42,202 nt of DNA from Perkinsus marinus ATCC 50983. Lineage: Eukaryota > Perkinsozoa > Perkinsida > Perkinsidae. This document shows, in pieces, positions 11,203 through 22,500 of this stretch. The notes under the pieces were generated by a model. That model was not told the DNA's origin, did no database searches, and saw only the letters and a list, made by a program, of their open reading frames with translations. Made by a program: the position numbers and the translations under genes. The DNA lies in contig NW_003212397.1 in assembly GCF_000006405.1 (NCBI RefSeq), positions 303,282-345,483 on the forward strand. The letters run 5' to 3'. Numbering within the stretch: position 1 is the first letter of the stretch; each line of letters opens with the position of its first letter.

Positions 11203-11627
11203 TCAAGGAGGGTAGCAGAGCGCGGCTGACCAGTATAATCATTATTTCCCTTCCACACACAGTAGGAGTTCACTAAGGAATCGAAGTCAGAATCCCCGAG
11301 AGTTGATCGAGAAAGGCCCAGCATATTAGGTTAGTTGAGGGGACAGGCAAGTTGCACAACACTCAGGGATCTCTCCATGTAATGACCAGTCGAGCGGAGG
11401 AAAAGATATTGGGCAGTATTATATTCTTCGCCGAATCGATGAATGAGGATCGGCCCAGCCGCAGGCACTATCCACAGAAGACGTAGTTCACGTTCCGTTC
11501 GTAGTGAACCGCAAAAGACGCGAGTGGATAATCGAGCAGAATGGCGTGCGCGCAACTCGAAATTTGTGTCTTTCTCGATTGATGGAATTAACCAGGAGAT
11601 CAGGTGGACCACTGAGCATCCCGCCTA
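11203..11627. other. Upstream region of the U2AF gene, with a possible + strand exon
   Basis: Mostly unassigned. Around 11480-11620 the + strand has a charged open stretch (for example NRKRREWIIEQNGVRATRN), which the fold-back element interrupts. Beyond the element, near 12458-12530, another open stretch ends at a possible donor (GTAAGT). These may be exons of a gene split by the insertion, but phases and product are unknown. Confidence 0.25.
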
Positions 11628-12449
11628 CACCCCTCCACATATTCTTAGCATATCCGGTTTTTCGACTCGTGCACAGCCACCACAACGAGTACCATCTTGT
11701 AGCTCAGGGAGGTATGTACTTATGCTTTACCTGATATGACCTCCAAGTTTCAGGGCCTAACTCTTCGTAGTTAGTGAGAAGTCGACGACCGGTAAAACGT
11801 TTTCTCCACATATTCTTAGCATACACGTGTTGAAATTGCGCCTCAAAATACCAACTTTTACTCGGGGAGTATATCTAAAACTCCGCTCCTGATCTAATGC
11901 TATACATCAACAGAAAGAGAATCGTTCATAATGGTATTCCTCCATGTTTCACTTTCATATTNNNNNNNNNNNNNNNNNNNNNNNNNNNNNNNNNNNNNNN
12001 NNNNNNNNNNNNNNNNNNNNNNNNNNNNNNNNNNNNNNNNNNNNNNNNNNNNNNNNNNNNNCCGCCATGCAGGAGCCGTCGGAGGTCAAGACGCACTAGC
12101 AGGCTAGTGCCTCCAAATATGAGAGTGAAACATGGAGGGATACCATTATGAACGATTCTCTTTCTGTTGATGTATAGCATTAGATCAGGAGCGGAGTTTT
12201 AGATATACTCCCCGAGTAAAAGTTGGTATTTTGAGGCGCAATTTCAACACGTGTATGCTAAGAATATGTGGAGAAAACGTTTTACCGGTCGTCGACTTCT
12301 CACTAACTACGAAGAGTTAGGCCCTGAAACTTGGAGGTCATATCAGGTAAAGCACGAGTACATACCTCCTTGAGCCGCAAGATGATACTCATCGTGATGG
12401 CTCAGCACGAGTCGAAATACCGGATATGCTAAGAATATGTGGAGGGGTG
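11628..12449. mobile_element. Fold-back (long inverted repeat) element with TA flanks
   Basis: The two arms, about 11628-11960 and 12110-12449, are reverse complements with few differences. Outer ends read CACCCCTCCACATATTC and its complement, flanked by TA on both sides, which would fit a TA target duplication as in Tc1/mariner-type transposons. There is no transposase frame, so it is non-autonomous. The centre is an assembly gap plus about 50 bp of unique sequence. A shorter relative lies at 33284-33670. Confidence 0.85.
11962..12061. other. Assembly gap (100 N) at the palindrome centre
   Basis: Exactly 100 N, the usual placeholder for a gap of unknown size. It falls at the centre of a long inverted repeat, where polymerases and assemblers commonly fail, so the true spacer length is unknown. 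Confidence 0.98.
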
Positions 12450-13215
12450 TAGTGTTCAGCCAGCCACTATCGCGAGGTATTCTTCTAGACATTATTCGCG
12501 GAATTTACTCTAACGAGGAGCGTCGTGTAGTAAGTTTTGAGTATTCAAATTAGTTTCGTGGGTTCTCGAGGTGCATAGGACTATCCTTTTCGGTGCTGAA
12601 CTATCATGTGGCGTTATCGAACAACTTGTTTTGAACGACAAATCTCGTGACATAATGATGGGCTGTTTGTTGCCTACACACGCCACCCAATGACATCCTA
12701 CTCAGTGAGCACCAACCCAAGGAGGGCGGACGGCGACTGACAGATGTTCATACAAAACGCCTCTACCACTGACAAGGTCGGTAGTGACAGCGTTCATCCC
12801 ATCGAGGAATTTCCACAGTTATCTCGAAAACGCATGCTAGATGAGAGAAAACGCTATGGCCGTCGGTTGGACACATGATACTGTATGCAACCTGGCGTTT
12901 CACTAGGCCAGTTGTATCCGGGATTGGTCGAAACCACCTTCCTTGAGAACTCAAAGGTGATCCTCAACAGAAGCAGCAATAACTACCCAAGGGTGACACG
13001 ACGCTTTTGTCATCACTAGTATTGATAAACTGCCAACTCGAAACACGAACATGAACATGCACGGTTGTCACACAACAACGTCCTCCATGGTTGGTCATGA
13101 TCATCAATCGGCAACTACGCGTAAACCGTCTTGTAATACACTCTGAAAAAAGAAAAGGAAAACATCCGTGTATGCCACGAAGGACTCCAGGCACGTTAGA
13201 AGTATAAGGACAGAA
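12450..13215. other. Intergenic, no assigned feature
   Basis: No exon chain with consistent phase was found on either strand apart from the short open piece at 12458-12530 mentioned with the region upstream of U2AF. No repeat or RNA gene recognised. Confidence 0.4.
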
Positions 13216-15351
13216 TTATAAGTCAATTTCCTTACAGTAGTTGTTGATGCTATTGGACAACTTGCTCGAACTGGGAGTGTTTTGCTCCGTTCGTTCGCCA
13301 TCGCTTCTACTTATATCCGCTGTTCTCAACAACTGGTTCTTCACGTCTACTTCGGCCCGTAGCTCTTCAACCTCAATTTCCAACGTATTCACTCGATGTC
13401 TCAAATACGCGTTTTCCTCCTGCCAGAAAAATAAAGTGAATTTCCTGATACATGCTGACATCATTTTTTTGTGAAAACATTATTATACACGTCGTGGAGG
13501 CTAGACTATAAACTATGAAACTTCCTCACCATGAGCCTGGCCACTTCTCTAGCATTGTCGTTGTTGCTCGTGGGAGTAGTATCGGACATTTCTGGTGACT
13601 CCGACATCAACGGAGCGCTGGTGTCACCAGCCTCCGACACATTGCTAGGGATTCCGATCGACTCCGTCTGGTAGGGCGGAACTCTTTGGACGGACACTCT
13701 CAGCTGAGCCGTATCTTTTAAATTCTCTGGAACTCTATCCTTGTCCGTGGCCTCCTGAGCTCTTAGCGCTGCCACTGCTACCTACAGCATAGCTCTGCAC
13801 ACAAAAATGACGACAACATTGAGTCACCCTTGCGTCCCCTCCTGCTGCATCCAACTGCTCTATACTAAGGCGCCTCACCTGAGGAAACGATGGGGCTCCG
13901 ACGTCAACAGTGTTGGAGGGATATGTGCTCGCTTCCCTCAGCAGAGCTCAAGAGTTCCATTATCGATCATAGGAGTTTCTATACGGGTTAGCGTGTTAGT
14001 GGACAGAAACTACATAAGAATTTGAGAATTTTTTCTCAGAATTCTCATATTGTCATACCAACACATTGCATATTCCCCCTCCCCCCACACTAGTCGCCTA
14101 CCCGCTGTACCACGACTGGTGACGGCAAAGGGCCTCCTCCTACGGGGGCCACCGTCGCAGCCCCTCGAGATGTTGCCGAGGGCGGCGGGCCTGCTAGGCT
14201 CGGAGCAAGTGACCCTCGGGCTGGACGCAGCAGATCAGAGAGGGAGTTCATGCCTGAGACGAAATTCCAATATTAACATTGGACAGGCCGGACCTTGCAC
14301 TGGGAGGGAGGTTATGGACACTCTGGGAGTTTGCTGAACGGGTTGCAGCTTCTGCACGTAACTGTATGTGCCTATGGAGAAATGATTCAGCCAACGAATA
14401 TATGGACACTATTCCTACCTTCACTGTCGGTCCCTGAGGTCGCCCCCTGAGAATTCTCGAATCCTGACGGCTTGGTGAACGGCATCTGATACGAGTCATC
14501 ACCATCTTCATTGCAAATATAGAGAGTGCTTGCTACCAGTGATGTGGTTGAGGTCGAGTCCATTCGGAAGGATGCACGACCCAAGGGCGTCGAGGGAAGA
14601 CTCTGGAAGAAACCCCATAGTCGTTTTCTAAGCACGTGAGACGGCTACCTGCACTTTATACATGTTACCAACAGTTCGAGGATCTGCTGAGAAATGCTGC
14701 ATTAACAGCGGCGAGGGTATGGTGAACGTCCCGGAGGGGCCGCCCTGATCCGGAGGGACGCTGAGGGCCCTCGGGGCGTAGACCGAAAACTGCCAGAGAT
14801 ATCATCACAAATCGTCACCAACTCGGACGACTCACCCGACGAACTGCTGGGAGTTGTCCATTCTCAAGCGAGGAAGAGATCGAGATCTGAGAGGAAATTG
14901 TGTGGTGTTGGAGGAATACATTTTCGCTCTCCTCAGCTGAGCTCAGGAGTTTACTCAATAATCACGGGGAGTTCATATACAAATTCACATAGAAGTGTAC
15001 AGAAACCAATGAGATTTTTCCGAAATCTCCTCAGAATTTCATTTCTTTTTATAATTCCCCACACTAATACCGCGACTTACAGCGTTGGGAAAACTGCGCG
15101 TGGTCAACCACATGTGTTGGTGACAAATTGTCACTGACAATATGAGAAAATTCTGAGGAAATTCGGGCGAATTATTGCTGCTTTCTATGAACTTTCGAGT
15201 CGGAGGTTCCGACTAAATTCGTATATAGACTCCTATGATTAGTGAGCCCAGCTGAGGAGGGCGAACATATATATATTGCAACGCTGGCGACTTATACTAT
15301 GAGAAAATGTCAAGACGTACTTACCGTTCTAGGTTCCTGTCTAGCCGACAT
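13216..15351 (-). CDS. Ser/Thr/Pro-rich protein with C-terminal leucine zipper (332 aa)
   Basis: Eight exons: 15325-15351, 14836-14886, 14419-14602, 14294-14371, 14102-14253, 13828-13878, 13530-13781, 13216-13419; sum 999 nt. The first 250 residues are low-complexity Ser/Thr/Pro-rich and probably disordered. About residues 255-300 form a coiled coil with leucines every seven residues (LMEENAYLRHRVNTLEIEVE and on). No basic region precedes the zipper, so it is not a typical bZIP factor; dimerisation is the safest inference. The heptad run is joined across an intron (13420-13529). Two introns contain MITEs, one of them two copies. One intron uses a weak donor (GTCCGG at 14293), chosen because it alone keeps the frame. 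No homologue recognised. Confidence 0.7.
13908..14092 (+). mobile_element. hAT-like MITE, copy 4 (in intron 13879-14101)
   Basis: Starts CAGTGTTGGAGGGATATG and ends CCCCACACTA. Flanking 8-mers (GACGTCAA and GTCGCCTA) agree at five positions, as for an eroded target duplication. Only 9 bp separate it from one splice site. Confidence 0.75.
14903..15066 (+). mobile_element. hAT-like MITE, copy 5 (in intron 14887-15324)
   Basis: Contains GTGTTGGAGGAATACATT, CTCAGCTGAGCTCAGGAG and ends near CCCCACACTA. The first two bases of its terminal repeat have changed. It shares its intron with copy 6, 13 bp away and in the opposite orientation. Confidence 0.75.
15080..15286 (-). mobile_element. hAT-like MITE, copy 6, with perfect 8-bp target duplication
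   Basis: Ends CAGCGTTG...CAACGCTG. It is flanked on both sides by the identical 8-mer GCGACTTA (15072-15079 and 15287-15294). An 8-bp target duplication with CAG-type ends is the hallmark of the hAT superfamily. This copy defines the family and looks the youngest. Confidence 0.92.
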
Positions 15352-15472
15352 AGGCCCAGCAAAGCTAGCCACTGAGCCCCGTGGTTGTGATGGAGGCAGG
15401 CTGGTCTGGGGAGTCGTAGTGGGCAGTATTGGACTCGTGTGGGGAAGCATATATATTCAAAGTAATAATCTT

Positions 15473-16098
15473 TTACAATGGGAATACAGCTAACGTTACA
15501 CAAGCCAACAGGAAGAGTAATCGTACCAGAAGACAGCATGGAACCTCAAACGAGCCTGGCCGTGAGCCTTATCCAAACTAACGGTTACTTAGATAGCATT
15601 CCGTAAGTCCTCTGCCGTTGGTGTCGATAATATCATATTCCTTCAACGAGTGGACTACGTCCCGGCTCCTCTTCACCTGACAGTACCTTTACTGGCAAAC
15701 AGAGAGTTCCAGTTCGAAAGAAATACAGCAGCCAACGAGGTGGCCACTTTCAACTTCGTCATGGGAATTCTCAAACTATAGTTGTAGTGGTATACACCAC
15801 AGCCGCGTACCGGCATCCTTATTCACAGGAGCCGTACATCCCTACCCATCCTGTCATCAGCATATCATCATCAAAGCCAACCACGATGATGATTTACCAT
15901 CACATACACCTCTCGCTCCAGGATAGTATTGGTCCCAATTGTCGCTCCGAACGACGGAGCTGATACGACTATTTCCCAATCACCCTGAATCACTAGGTTC
16001 TCGTGATGAGCCTCTACGGAGGCTCCATCAATTTTGTCAGAGTCCTGGCCCATTCCACTCTCGTCCGCATGGTATGAAACAGTTAATTTCACAGTTGA
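15473..16098 (-). CDS. Single-pass membrane protein with C-terminal hydrophobic anchor (N-terminus uncertain)
   Basis: Exons: 15910-16098 (start uncertain), 15693-15775, 15589-15611 (a 23-nt microexon) and 15473-15555. The phases chain correctly to a stop right after a hydrophobic run (CCLLVRLLFLLACVTLAVFP), which would be a transmembrane anchor at the extreme C-terminus. The preceding 100 residues look like a soluble beta-type domain (ENLVIQGDWEIVVSAPSFGA). I do not recognise the family. The first exon may begin with an acceptor near 16099, or translation may start at an internal Met (MGQDSDKIDG). The gene lies between SmF and the leucine-zipper gene, all on the minus strand. Confidence 0.5.
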
Positions 16099-16303
16099 CT
16101 CACATCACTCTGTTGAACAGCTATGACTGCTAATACAGACCATCCCGAATTGACCAACACAAGGAAAAATATGCAGCGGAAATATTTCAGCAGAGCAGTC
16201 GACAGCTTCTCCTCTACTACCAATACCTGCACCTGGCAAGCGGTACATACACGGATGATGCTGACGAATCACCAAGTTAAATGACGACCTACTGCCCTCC
16301 TGG

Positions 16304-16807
16304 CTAGTCCTCCAACTCTTCCCCTGCTCCACTTGAACTGGCTGCTCGGACGTACAGGACATTGTTGCATCTATAAAGATGGAGATGATACAGAGACAGG
16401 GACAAGGGGCTGATACGATATCGGAGGGAAGCCGATTGAGAATCAATCTGGCGAGCATAGAGAGTGCATCTTGAAGCCCACGACTCATTACCGTATGAGG
16501 ACGTCCCCGAGAGCTCCTTTGAAGTTACCCGCCTGAAGAGCGAGATGTGACGGCTTCGGACAGAGCGATAGGTTAGGGTCTACTACTACTACTACCACTA
16601 CTACTACCTGCCACTCTTCACAATGGTCGAGTCTGAGATTCATGAAAGTATCGACACTCTGCAGGCGGCCTTTGAGCTCCAATGTTCCCCATTTGAGACG
16701 AACCAGCACCTGAGCATGCGATTACCAATCTGTCACCTCGTCCATATCACCTCCTGTCCAGTGAGGTCGTTGAGGAATGGTTGGGGATTCACCGGGACGA
16801 CCGACAT
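16304..16807 (-). CDS. SNRPF: Small nuclear ribonucleoprotein Sm-F (88 aa)
   Basis: Four exons: 16751-16807, 16608-16709, 16492-16532, 16304-16370; sum 267 nt. The start MSVVPVNPQPFLNDLTGQE matches the SmF N-terminus. Sm1 motif: VLVRLKWGTLELKGRLQSVD, TFMNLRLDHCEEW; Sm2 motif: GALGDVLIRCNNVLYVR. A short acidic tail ends in ELED. SmF is one of seven proteins forming the ring on spliceosomal snRNAs, so it works in the same nuclear machinery as the U2AF gene nearby. The second intron begins with a GTAGTA trinucleotide run that stays open in frame, so retention of it would add a Val stretch. Confidence 0.96.
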
Positions 16808-17054
16808 GATGAAGAAGGAACGCCTGCCCGACCCACGTCCCCCCTCCCCCCAAGCGCAACAAGGAGCGGCAAGAATTCAAGAGAGCTTTACTGTATGGTA
16901 GTTGAATGGGACAATCTCATTAGGATGATTATGACCAACATGTTTACGCACAAATGTACCTCGAGGACCCGTGGAGGGGGTGGGGGTGGCGTACGAATGA
17001 TATTGGCAGACTGCATTTTTAATTGTACATGATGGTGTGTGTTCCAGGGTGGGC
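16808..17054. other. Short spacer between CHMP4 and SmF genes
   Basis: The 5' leader of SmF is probably in the pyrimidine-rich stretch directly above 16807. No other feature is recognised. Confidence 0.4.
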
Positions 17055-18187
17055 TCAGCCAAGCTGGGCTTGCAGGGCGGCCAGCTGGTCAGCCTCTTCG
17101 TCCGTCAGACCATCTGAGCACGAGAGCTTGATCGCCTCACCAGCAGTGGTCTGTGGTTTCCCTTTTATTATACCACACCATCTCGAACGTCAACCGAATC
17201 GAAAGGGCTCTCCCCATACCCTCACCATTCCGCTGAGGCCTAGAGGACTCTGCCACTGACTGCTGAGGTCGGGCAGGCACTGCCGGCTCGGCCACCACTC
17301 CACCAGTAGGGACGTGCGCCGCCTGACATGGAGCCGATATCCTACATGAAGAAAACCCAACAATCCTACATCGACCATTTTGGCCTCCAACTCCTGAGCC
17401 TCGATTTCATCAAGTTCATTGAGGAGGTCCTCGTCGTCCATGACAGTGTTCCCACCAGCGAGGACCTACCAAATGGAGATCGGCACAATACAACCTATGG
17501 ACAGTAATACATTAGCAACCTCATTTTGCATATCCTGCATCTCCTGCATGTCGTCCATAAGAACGTCAATCTAAAGAGAGCACAGCATTCACCAACGATT
17601 CGCCAAGATGTCGCCTATGCGCACGTTGTCAATGTTGAGTTGTTGGTTCATAATCTTCTGGGCCGACACACCAGTAGCCAAGGCCGAGACGGCCACTGCT
17701 GTGGTCTGGCTCGACTCCAATGACAAAATTTGCTGTTCCAAAGTCATTCCTGTAAACAAGTGGAGTTTCCTCAACGGCCTCATGGACGGCGACTCCTCAC
17801 GTGAATTCATCAAAGTTGTAAGTTCACCCTCGAGCATCTTCTTTCGCTTCAAAGCCATCAATGCACCCCGCTTATCCTTAGCAGCAGCACGGGTCCCTGG
17901 GGTAGATTCCAATAGTTATTCAGAGAGGCGTGGTATGCTCGTCCCCGTCCCTGTCAGTAGGGAATCCTTACGTGCGTCCTGTTCCTGCAAAGCCATCTTT
18001 TTCTCAATCAACTGCTCTCTTTTTTCCAGAGTAGCAATAGCCTCCTTGTTCTTCATTATGGCATCAGGCAGATTCTAACACAGACTCCAACAGGGAAGGG
18101 CAGCACGACCCCGACTACTTTGGACGGAGGGGCCTGGCTGGCCTGCTGCTGGTCCTTCTTCTTAGAGCTTCCGAAGAAAAGTCGCAT
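17055..18187 (-). CDS. ESCRT-III subunit of the CHMP4/Snf7 family (234 aa)
   Basis: Eight exons: 18119-18187, 17972-18074, 17801-17896, 17625-17749, 17511-17570, 17370-17465, 17226-17322, 17055-17113; sum 705 nt. The start MRLFFGSSKKKDQQQ is basic and hydrophobic, as in membrane-inserting Snf7 N-termini. Helices 1-2 follow (NLPDAIMKNKEAIATLEKRE, RGALMALKRKKMLEGELTTL), then MTLEQQILSLESSQTTAVAV and the helix-4 region IDVLMDDMQEMQDMQNEVAN. The acidic C-terminal helix DEDLLNELDEIEAQELEAKM matches the CHMP4 segment. A linker and a short terminal helix (DEEADQLAALQAQLG) end it. Snf7 polymerises on endosomal, plasma-membrane and nuclear-envelope necks to drive scission. The family assignment rests on the full pattern rather than one motif. 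Confidence 0.93.
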
Positions 18188-18561
18188 AGTTGGAACAAAA
18201 CTCTTTGTAATCTGCCGGGACAAAACCACGCAGGTTCGATCCCTGCATTGAATACTTTATACACCCTTCTAAATCGCAGGCAACTGAGTGCCCATGGAGC
18301 CCGCCACTTTACAAGAGCAGCAATACTCACCACCACCAAACACATGATCGAACACGGTAGCGATCGGATTCGATCAAGACTAAGCTCAAGATGATCACAG
18401 CTGAGCCACAGCTGCGATAATCCAAGCTCGGTGCGGAGTCCGCACTGCGGACCTCTCGACCTCCACGGCGGAGTTCAACAAACGAGAATCGCGCTCGCCA
18501 TTATAATCGATTTACAATCAAGATTCGTATTCCTAGTGGGAGATGGTATGGACTTTCGCCC
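18188..18561. other. Upstream of CHMP4: isolated T-arm and an odd palindrome
   Basis: At 18230-18246 there is a perfect tRNA T-arm shape (GCAGG-TTCGATC-CCTGC), with no acceptor or anticodon arm around it. At 18431-18445 there is a perfect palindrome GTGCGGA-G-TCCGCAC with one central base, like those that fill 37.2-41.2 kb. Nothing else recognised. Confidence 0.5.
18431..18445. repeat. Isolated 7-1-7 palindrome
   Basis: GTGCGGA-G-TCCGCAC, perfect 7-bp arms around one base. It lies about 115 bp outside the left iteron array of the satellite element. Confidence 0.85.
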
Positions 18562-18650
18562 GCCCCGAAATTACTCCCCTTGCCCCGAGATTACTCATGT
18601 CCCCCCGAAATTCCTCTTTTTGCCCCGAAATCTCTTCGCGCTGCCCCTGC
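18562..18650 (+). repeat. Left array of five 20-bp GCCCCGAAAT iterons
   Basis: Iteron starts at 18562, 18582, 18602, 18622 and 18643, with core GCCCCGAAATTACTC. The innermost copy has GCCCCT and is spaced 21 bp. The same five-copy layout, inverted, is at 25970-26062, so the pair behaves like terminal inverted repeats around the satellite. Confidence 0.85.
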
Positions 18651-19570
18651 TTGGCAAGTGAGCCTAGAGAGTGCCTTCTCTCTCGAGTGGCAAAGGATCA
18701 CTTTCTTCGTGAGAGCCTAATGGTTGATACCTATAAGTAACAGTGAAGCCGAAACGATTCGCGAGTGTGAGCGAGATGTTATCACTGAGAACCCACTAGT
18801 TACAATCGAAGTGTACTCATGTCGGGGTCGACTTCTCACGGATGTGTCATCTGTGAATTTGTTGACTGATGCGGATCCCATGATGGGATTCCCATCTAGT
18901 GATATTTCGGCTAGTACTGGCGTACTCTTGTGAAGGTCAAAGTTTGGCCAGTACCCGGTGTTTGACTATGTCGGAAGTAAGTCGTTTGTGTTCGTCGGTG
19001 GATACTCCTCTTTTTAGTTGTCACCTGCGAGGGGATTCCAGTTTAATCATCCAGATCAGTGCAGTCGAGTATCTTCAATTAATTAACGATCCATGTCGGC
19101 GACATGATGTCGCTGTTAAGCATCCGTGTCCCACCAGCGGCAGGTTTGCCCTACCATGGTCTATAATCTATGGACAACACAAAGCGAGTATTTTAATACG
19201 GTACTATTAGTGCACTAATTAGTCCATCATGCATTAGTAATGAGCGGTGGTTTGCGCCGGGTTCAGCCGCTGTGAGTAATCTCGTTCGCAGGCACGCCGA
19301 GCCGTTCAATTCCAGTGTAGCTCTGGCCGTCGCGCGAGTCAAATCGAGCATGCCAAATACAATTCAAATGCAGCTATACTCAAGCAATTTCCCATTATCC
19401 AATGCTTCTCAGCAGCTTGGGTCCATCAGTGCCCTATCCGTCAAGGATTAACAATCCATACATCCATCATTCTCACATCCCGGAAACGCCACACCGGTTT
19501 CGCAGTTCATCGTGAGAGCACGTTTCGCAATCCATGCTCCATAAAAGAACACACTTTAGTAGTGTCGTGA
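18651..19570. other. Unique sequence between left iterons and satellite
   Basis: About 0.9 kb of non-repetitive sequence. A 69-codon + frame at 18724-18933 has no recognisable domain and no supporting splice context. I see no gene or RNA here. Confidence 0.4.
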
Positions 19571-22500
19571 CAATCGCTGACATGAACGGTCAAATCTCGT
19601 CCACGCTCCCCAACTCTATAGTTCACAGAATCTAGGTGTATGTTTGAACTGTATCATTGACGGTCAAATTCCGTCCACGCTCCCCCACTCTATAGTTCAC
19701 AGAATCTAGGTGTATGTTTGAACTGTATCATTGACGGTCAAATCTCGTCCACGCTCCCCAACTCTATAGTTCACAGAATCTAGGTGTATGTTTGAACTGT
19801 ATCAGAATAGCCATGGATATGATATTCGAGACACCAAAGTTCAGCAATCGCTGACATGAACGGTCAAATCTCGTCCACGCTCCCCAACTCTATAGTTCAC
19901 AGAATCTAGGTGTATGTTTGAACTGTATCAGAATAGCCATGGATATGATATTCGAGACACCAAAGTTCAGCAATCGCTGACATGAACCCTCAAGTCTCGT
20001 CCACGCTCCCCAACTCCATAGTTCACAGAATCTAGGTGTATGTTTGAACTGTATCAGAATAGCCATGGATATGATATTCGAGACACCAAAGTTCAGCAAT
20101 CGCTGACATGAACCCTCAAGTCTCGTCCACGCTCCCCAACTCTATAGTTCACAGAATCTAGGTGTATGTTTGAACTGTATCAGAATAGCCATGGATATGA
20201 TATTCGAGACACCAAAGTTCAGCAATCGCTGACATGAACGGTCAAATCTCGTCCACGCTCCCCAACTCTATAGTTCACAGAATCTAGGTGTATGTTTGAA
20301 CTGTATCATTGACGGTCAAATTCCGTCCACGCTCCCCCACTCTATAATTCACAGAATCTAGGTGTATGTTTGAACTGTATCAGAATAGCCATGGATATGA
20401 TATTCGAGACACCAAAGTTCAGCAATCGCTGACATGAACGGTCAAATCTCGTCCACGCTCCCCCACTCTATAGTTCACAGAATCTAGGTGTATGTTTGAA
20501 CTGTATCAGAATAGCCATGGATATGATATTCGAGACACCAAAGTTCAGCAATCGCTGACATGAACCCTCAAGTCTCGTCCACGCTCCCCAACTCTATAGT
20601 TCACAGAATCTAGGGGTATGTTTGAACTGTATCGGAATAGCCATGGATATGATATTCGAGACACCAAAGTTCAGCAATCGCTGACATGAACGGTCAAATC
20701 TCGTCCACGCTCCCCACCTCTATAGTTCACAGAATCTAGGTGTATGTTTGAACTGTATCATTGACGGTCAAATTCCGTCCACGCTCCCCCACTCTATAGT
20801 TTACAGAATCTAGGTGTATGTTTGAACTGTATCATTGACGGTCAAATTCCGTCCACGCTCCCCAACTCTATAGTTCACAGAATCTAGGTGTATGTTTGAA
20901 CTGTATCATTGACGGTCAAATTCCGTCCACGCTACCCAACTCTATAGTTCACAGAATCTAGGTGTGTACTTGAACTGTATCAGAATAGCCGTGGATATGA
21001 TGTTCGAGACACCAAAGTTCAGCAATCGTTGACATGAACGGTCAAATCTCGTCCACGCTCCCCAACTCTATAGTTCACAGAATCTAGGTGTAGGTTTGAA
21101 CTGTATCATTGACGGTCAAATTCCGTCCACGCTCCCCCACTCTATAATTCACAGAATCTAGGTGTATGTTTGAACTGTATCAGAATAGCCATGGATATGA
21201 TATTCGAGACATCAAAGTTCAGCAATCGCTGACATGAACCCTCAAATCTCGTCCACGCTCCCCCACTCTATAATCCACAGAATCTAGGTGTATGTTTGAA
21301 CTGTATCAGAATAGCCATGGATATGATATTCGAGACACCAAAGTTCAGCAATCGTTGACATGAACCCTCAAATCTCGTCCACGCTCCCCAACTCTATAGT
21401 TCACAGAATCTAGGTGTATGTTTGAACTGTATCAGAATAGCCATGGATATGATATTCGAGACACCAAAGTTCAGCAATCGCTGACATGAACCCTCAAGTC
21501 TCGTCCACGCTCCCCAACTCTATAGTTCACAGAATCTAGGTGTATGTTTGAACTGTATCAGAATAGCCATGGATATGATATTCGAGACACCAAAGTTCAG
21601 CAATCGCTGACATGAACGGTCAAATCTCGTCCACGCTCCCCAACTCTATAGTTCACAGAATCTAGGTGTATGTTTGAACTGTATCATTGACGGTCAAATT
21701 CCGTCCACGCTCCCCCACTCTATAGTTCACAGAATCTAGGTGTATGTTTGAACTGTATCAGAATAGCCATGGATATGATATTCGAGACACCAAAGTTCAG
21801 CAATCGCTGACATGAACGGTCAAATCTCGTCCACGCTCCCCAACTCTATAGTTCACAGAATCTAGGTGTATGTTTGAACTGTATCAGAATAGCCATGGAT
21901 ATGATATTCGAGACACCAAAGTTCAGCAATCGCTGACATGAACGGTCAAATCTCGTCCACGCTCCCCAACTCTATAGTTCACAGAATCTAGGTGTATGTT
22001 TGAACTGTATCATTGACGGTCAAATTCCGTCCACGCTCCCCCACTCTATAGTTCACAGAATCTAGGTGTATGTTTGAACTGTATCAGAATAGCCATGGAT
22101 ATGATATTCGAGACACCAAAGTTCAGCAATCGCTGACATGAACGGTCAAATCTCGTCCACGCTCCCCAACTCTATAGTTCACAGAATCTAGGTGTATGTT
22201 TGAACTGTATCATTGACGGTCAAATTCCGTCCACGCTCCCCCACTCTATAATTCACAGAATCTAGGTGTATGTTTGAACTGTATCAGAATAGCCATGGAT
22301 ATGATATTCGAGACACCAAAGTTCAGCAATCGCTGACATGAACCCTCAAATCTCGTCCACGCTCCCCCACTCTGTAATTCACAGAATCTAGGTGTATGTT
22401 TGAACTGTATCAGAATAGCCATGGATATGATATTCGAGACACCAAAGTTCGGCAATCGCTGACATGAACCCTCAAGTCTCGTCCACGCTCCCCAACTCTA

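Noticed and set aside
13420-13781. bZIP transcription factor reading of the leucine-zipper gene
   Set aside because: The heptads are good, but the stretch before them lacks the basic N-x-x-A-A-x-x-S-R region, so DNA binding is not supported.
14649-14686. Possible extra exon in the leucine-zipper gene
   Set aside because: It has splice-like ends, but including it breaks the frame; skipping it keeps phase through the whole gene.
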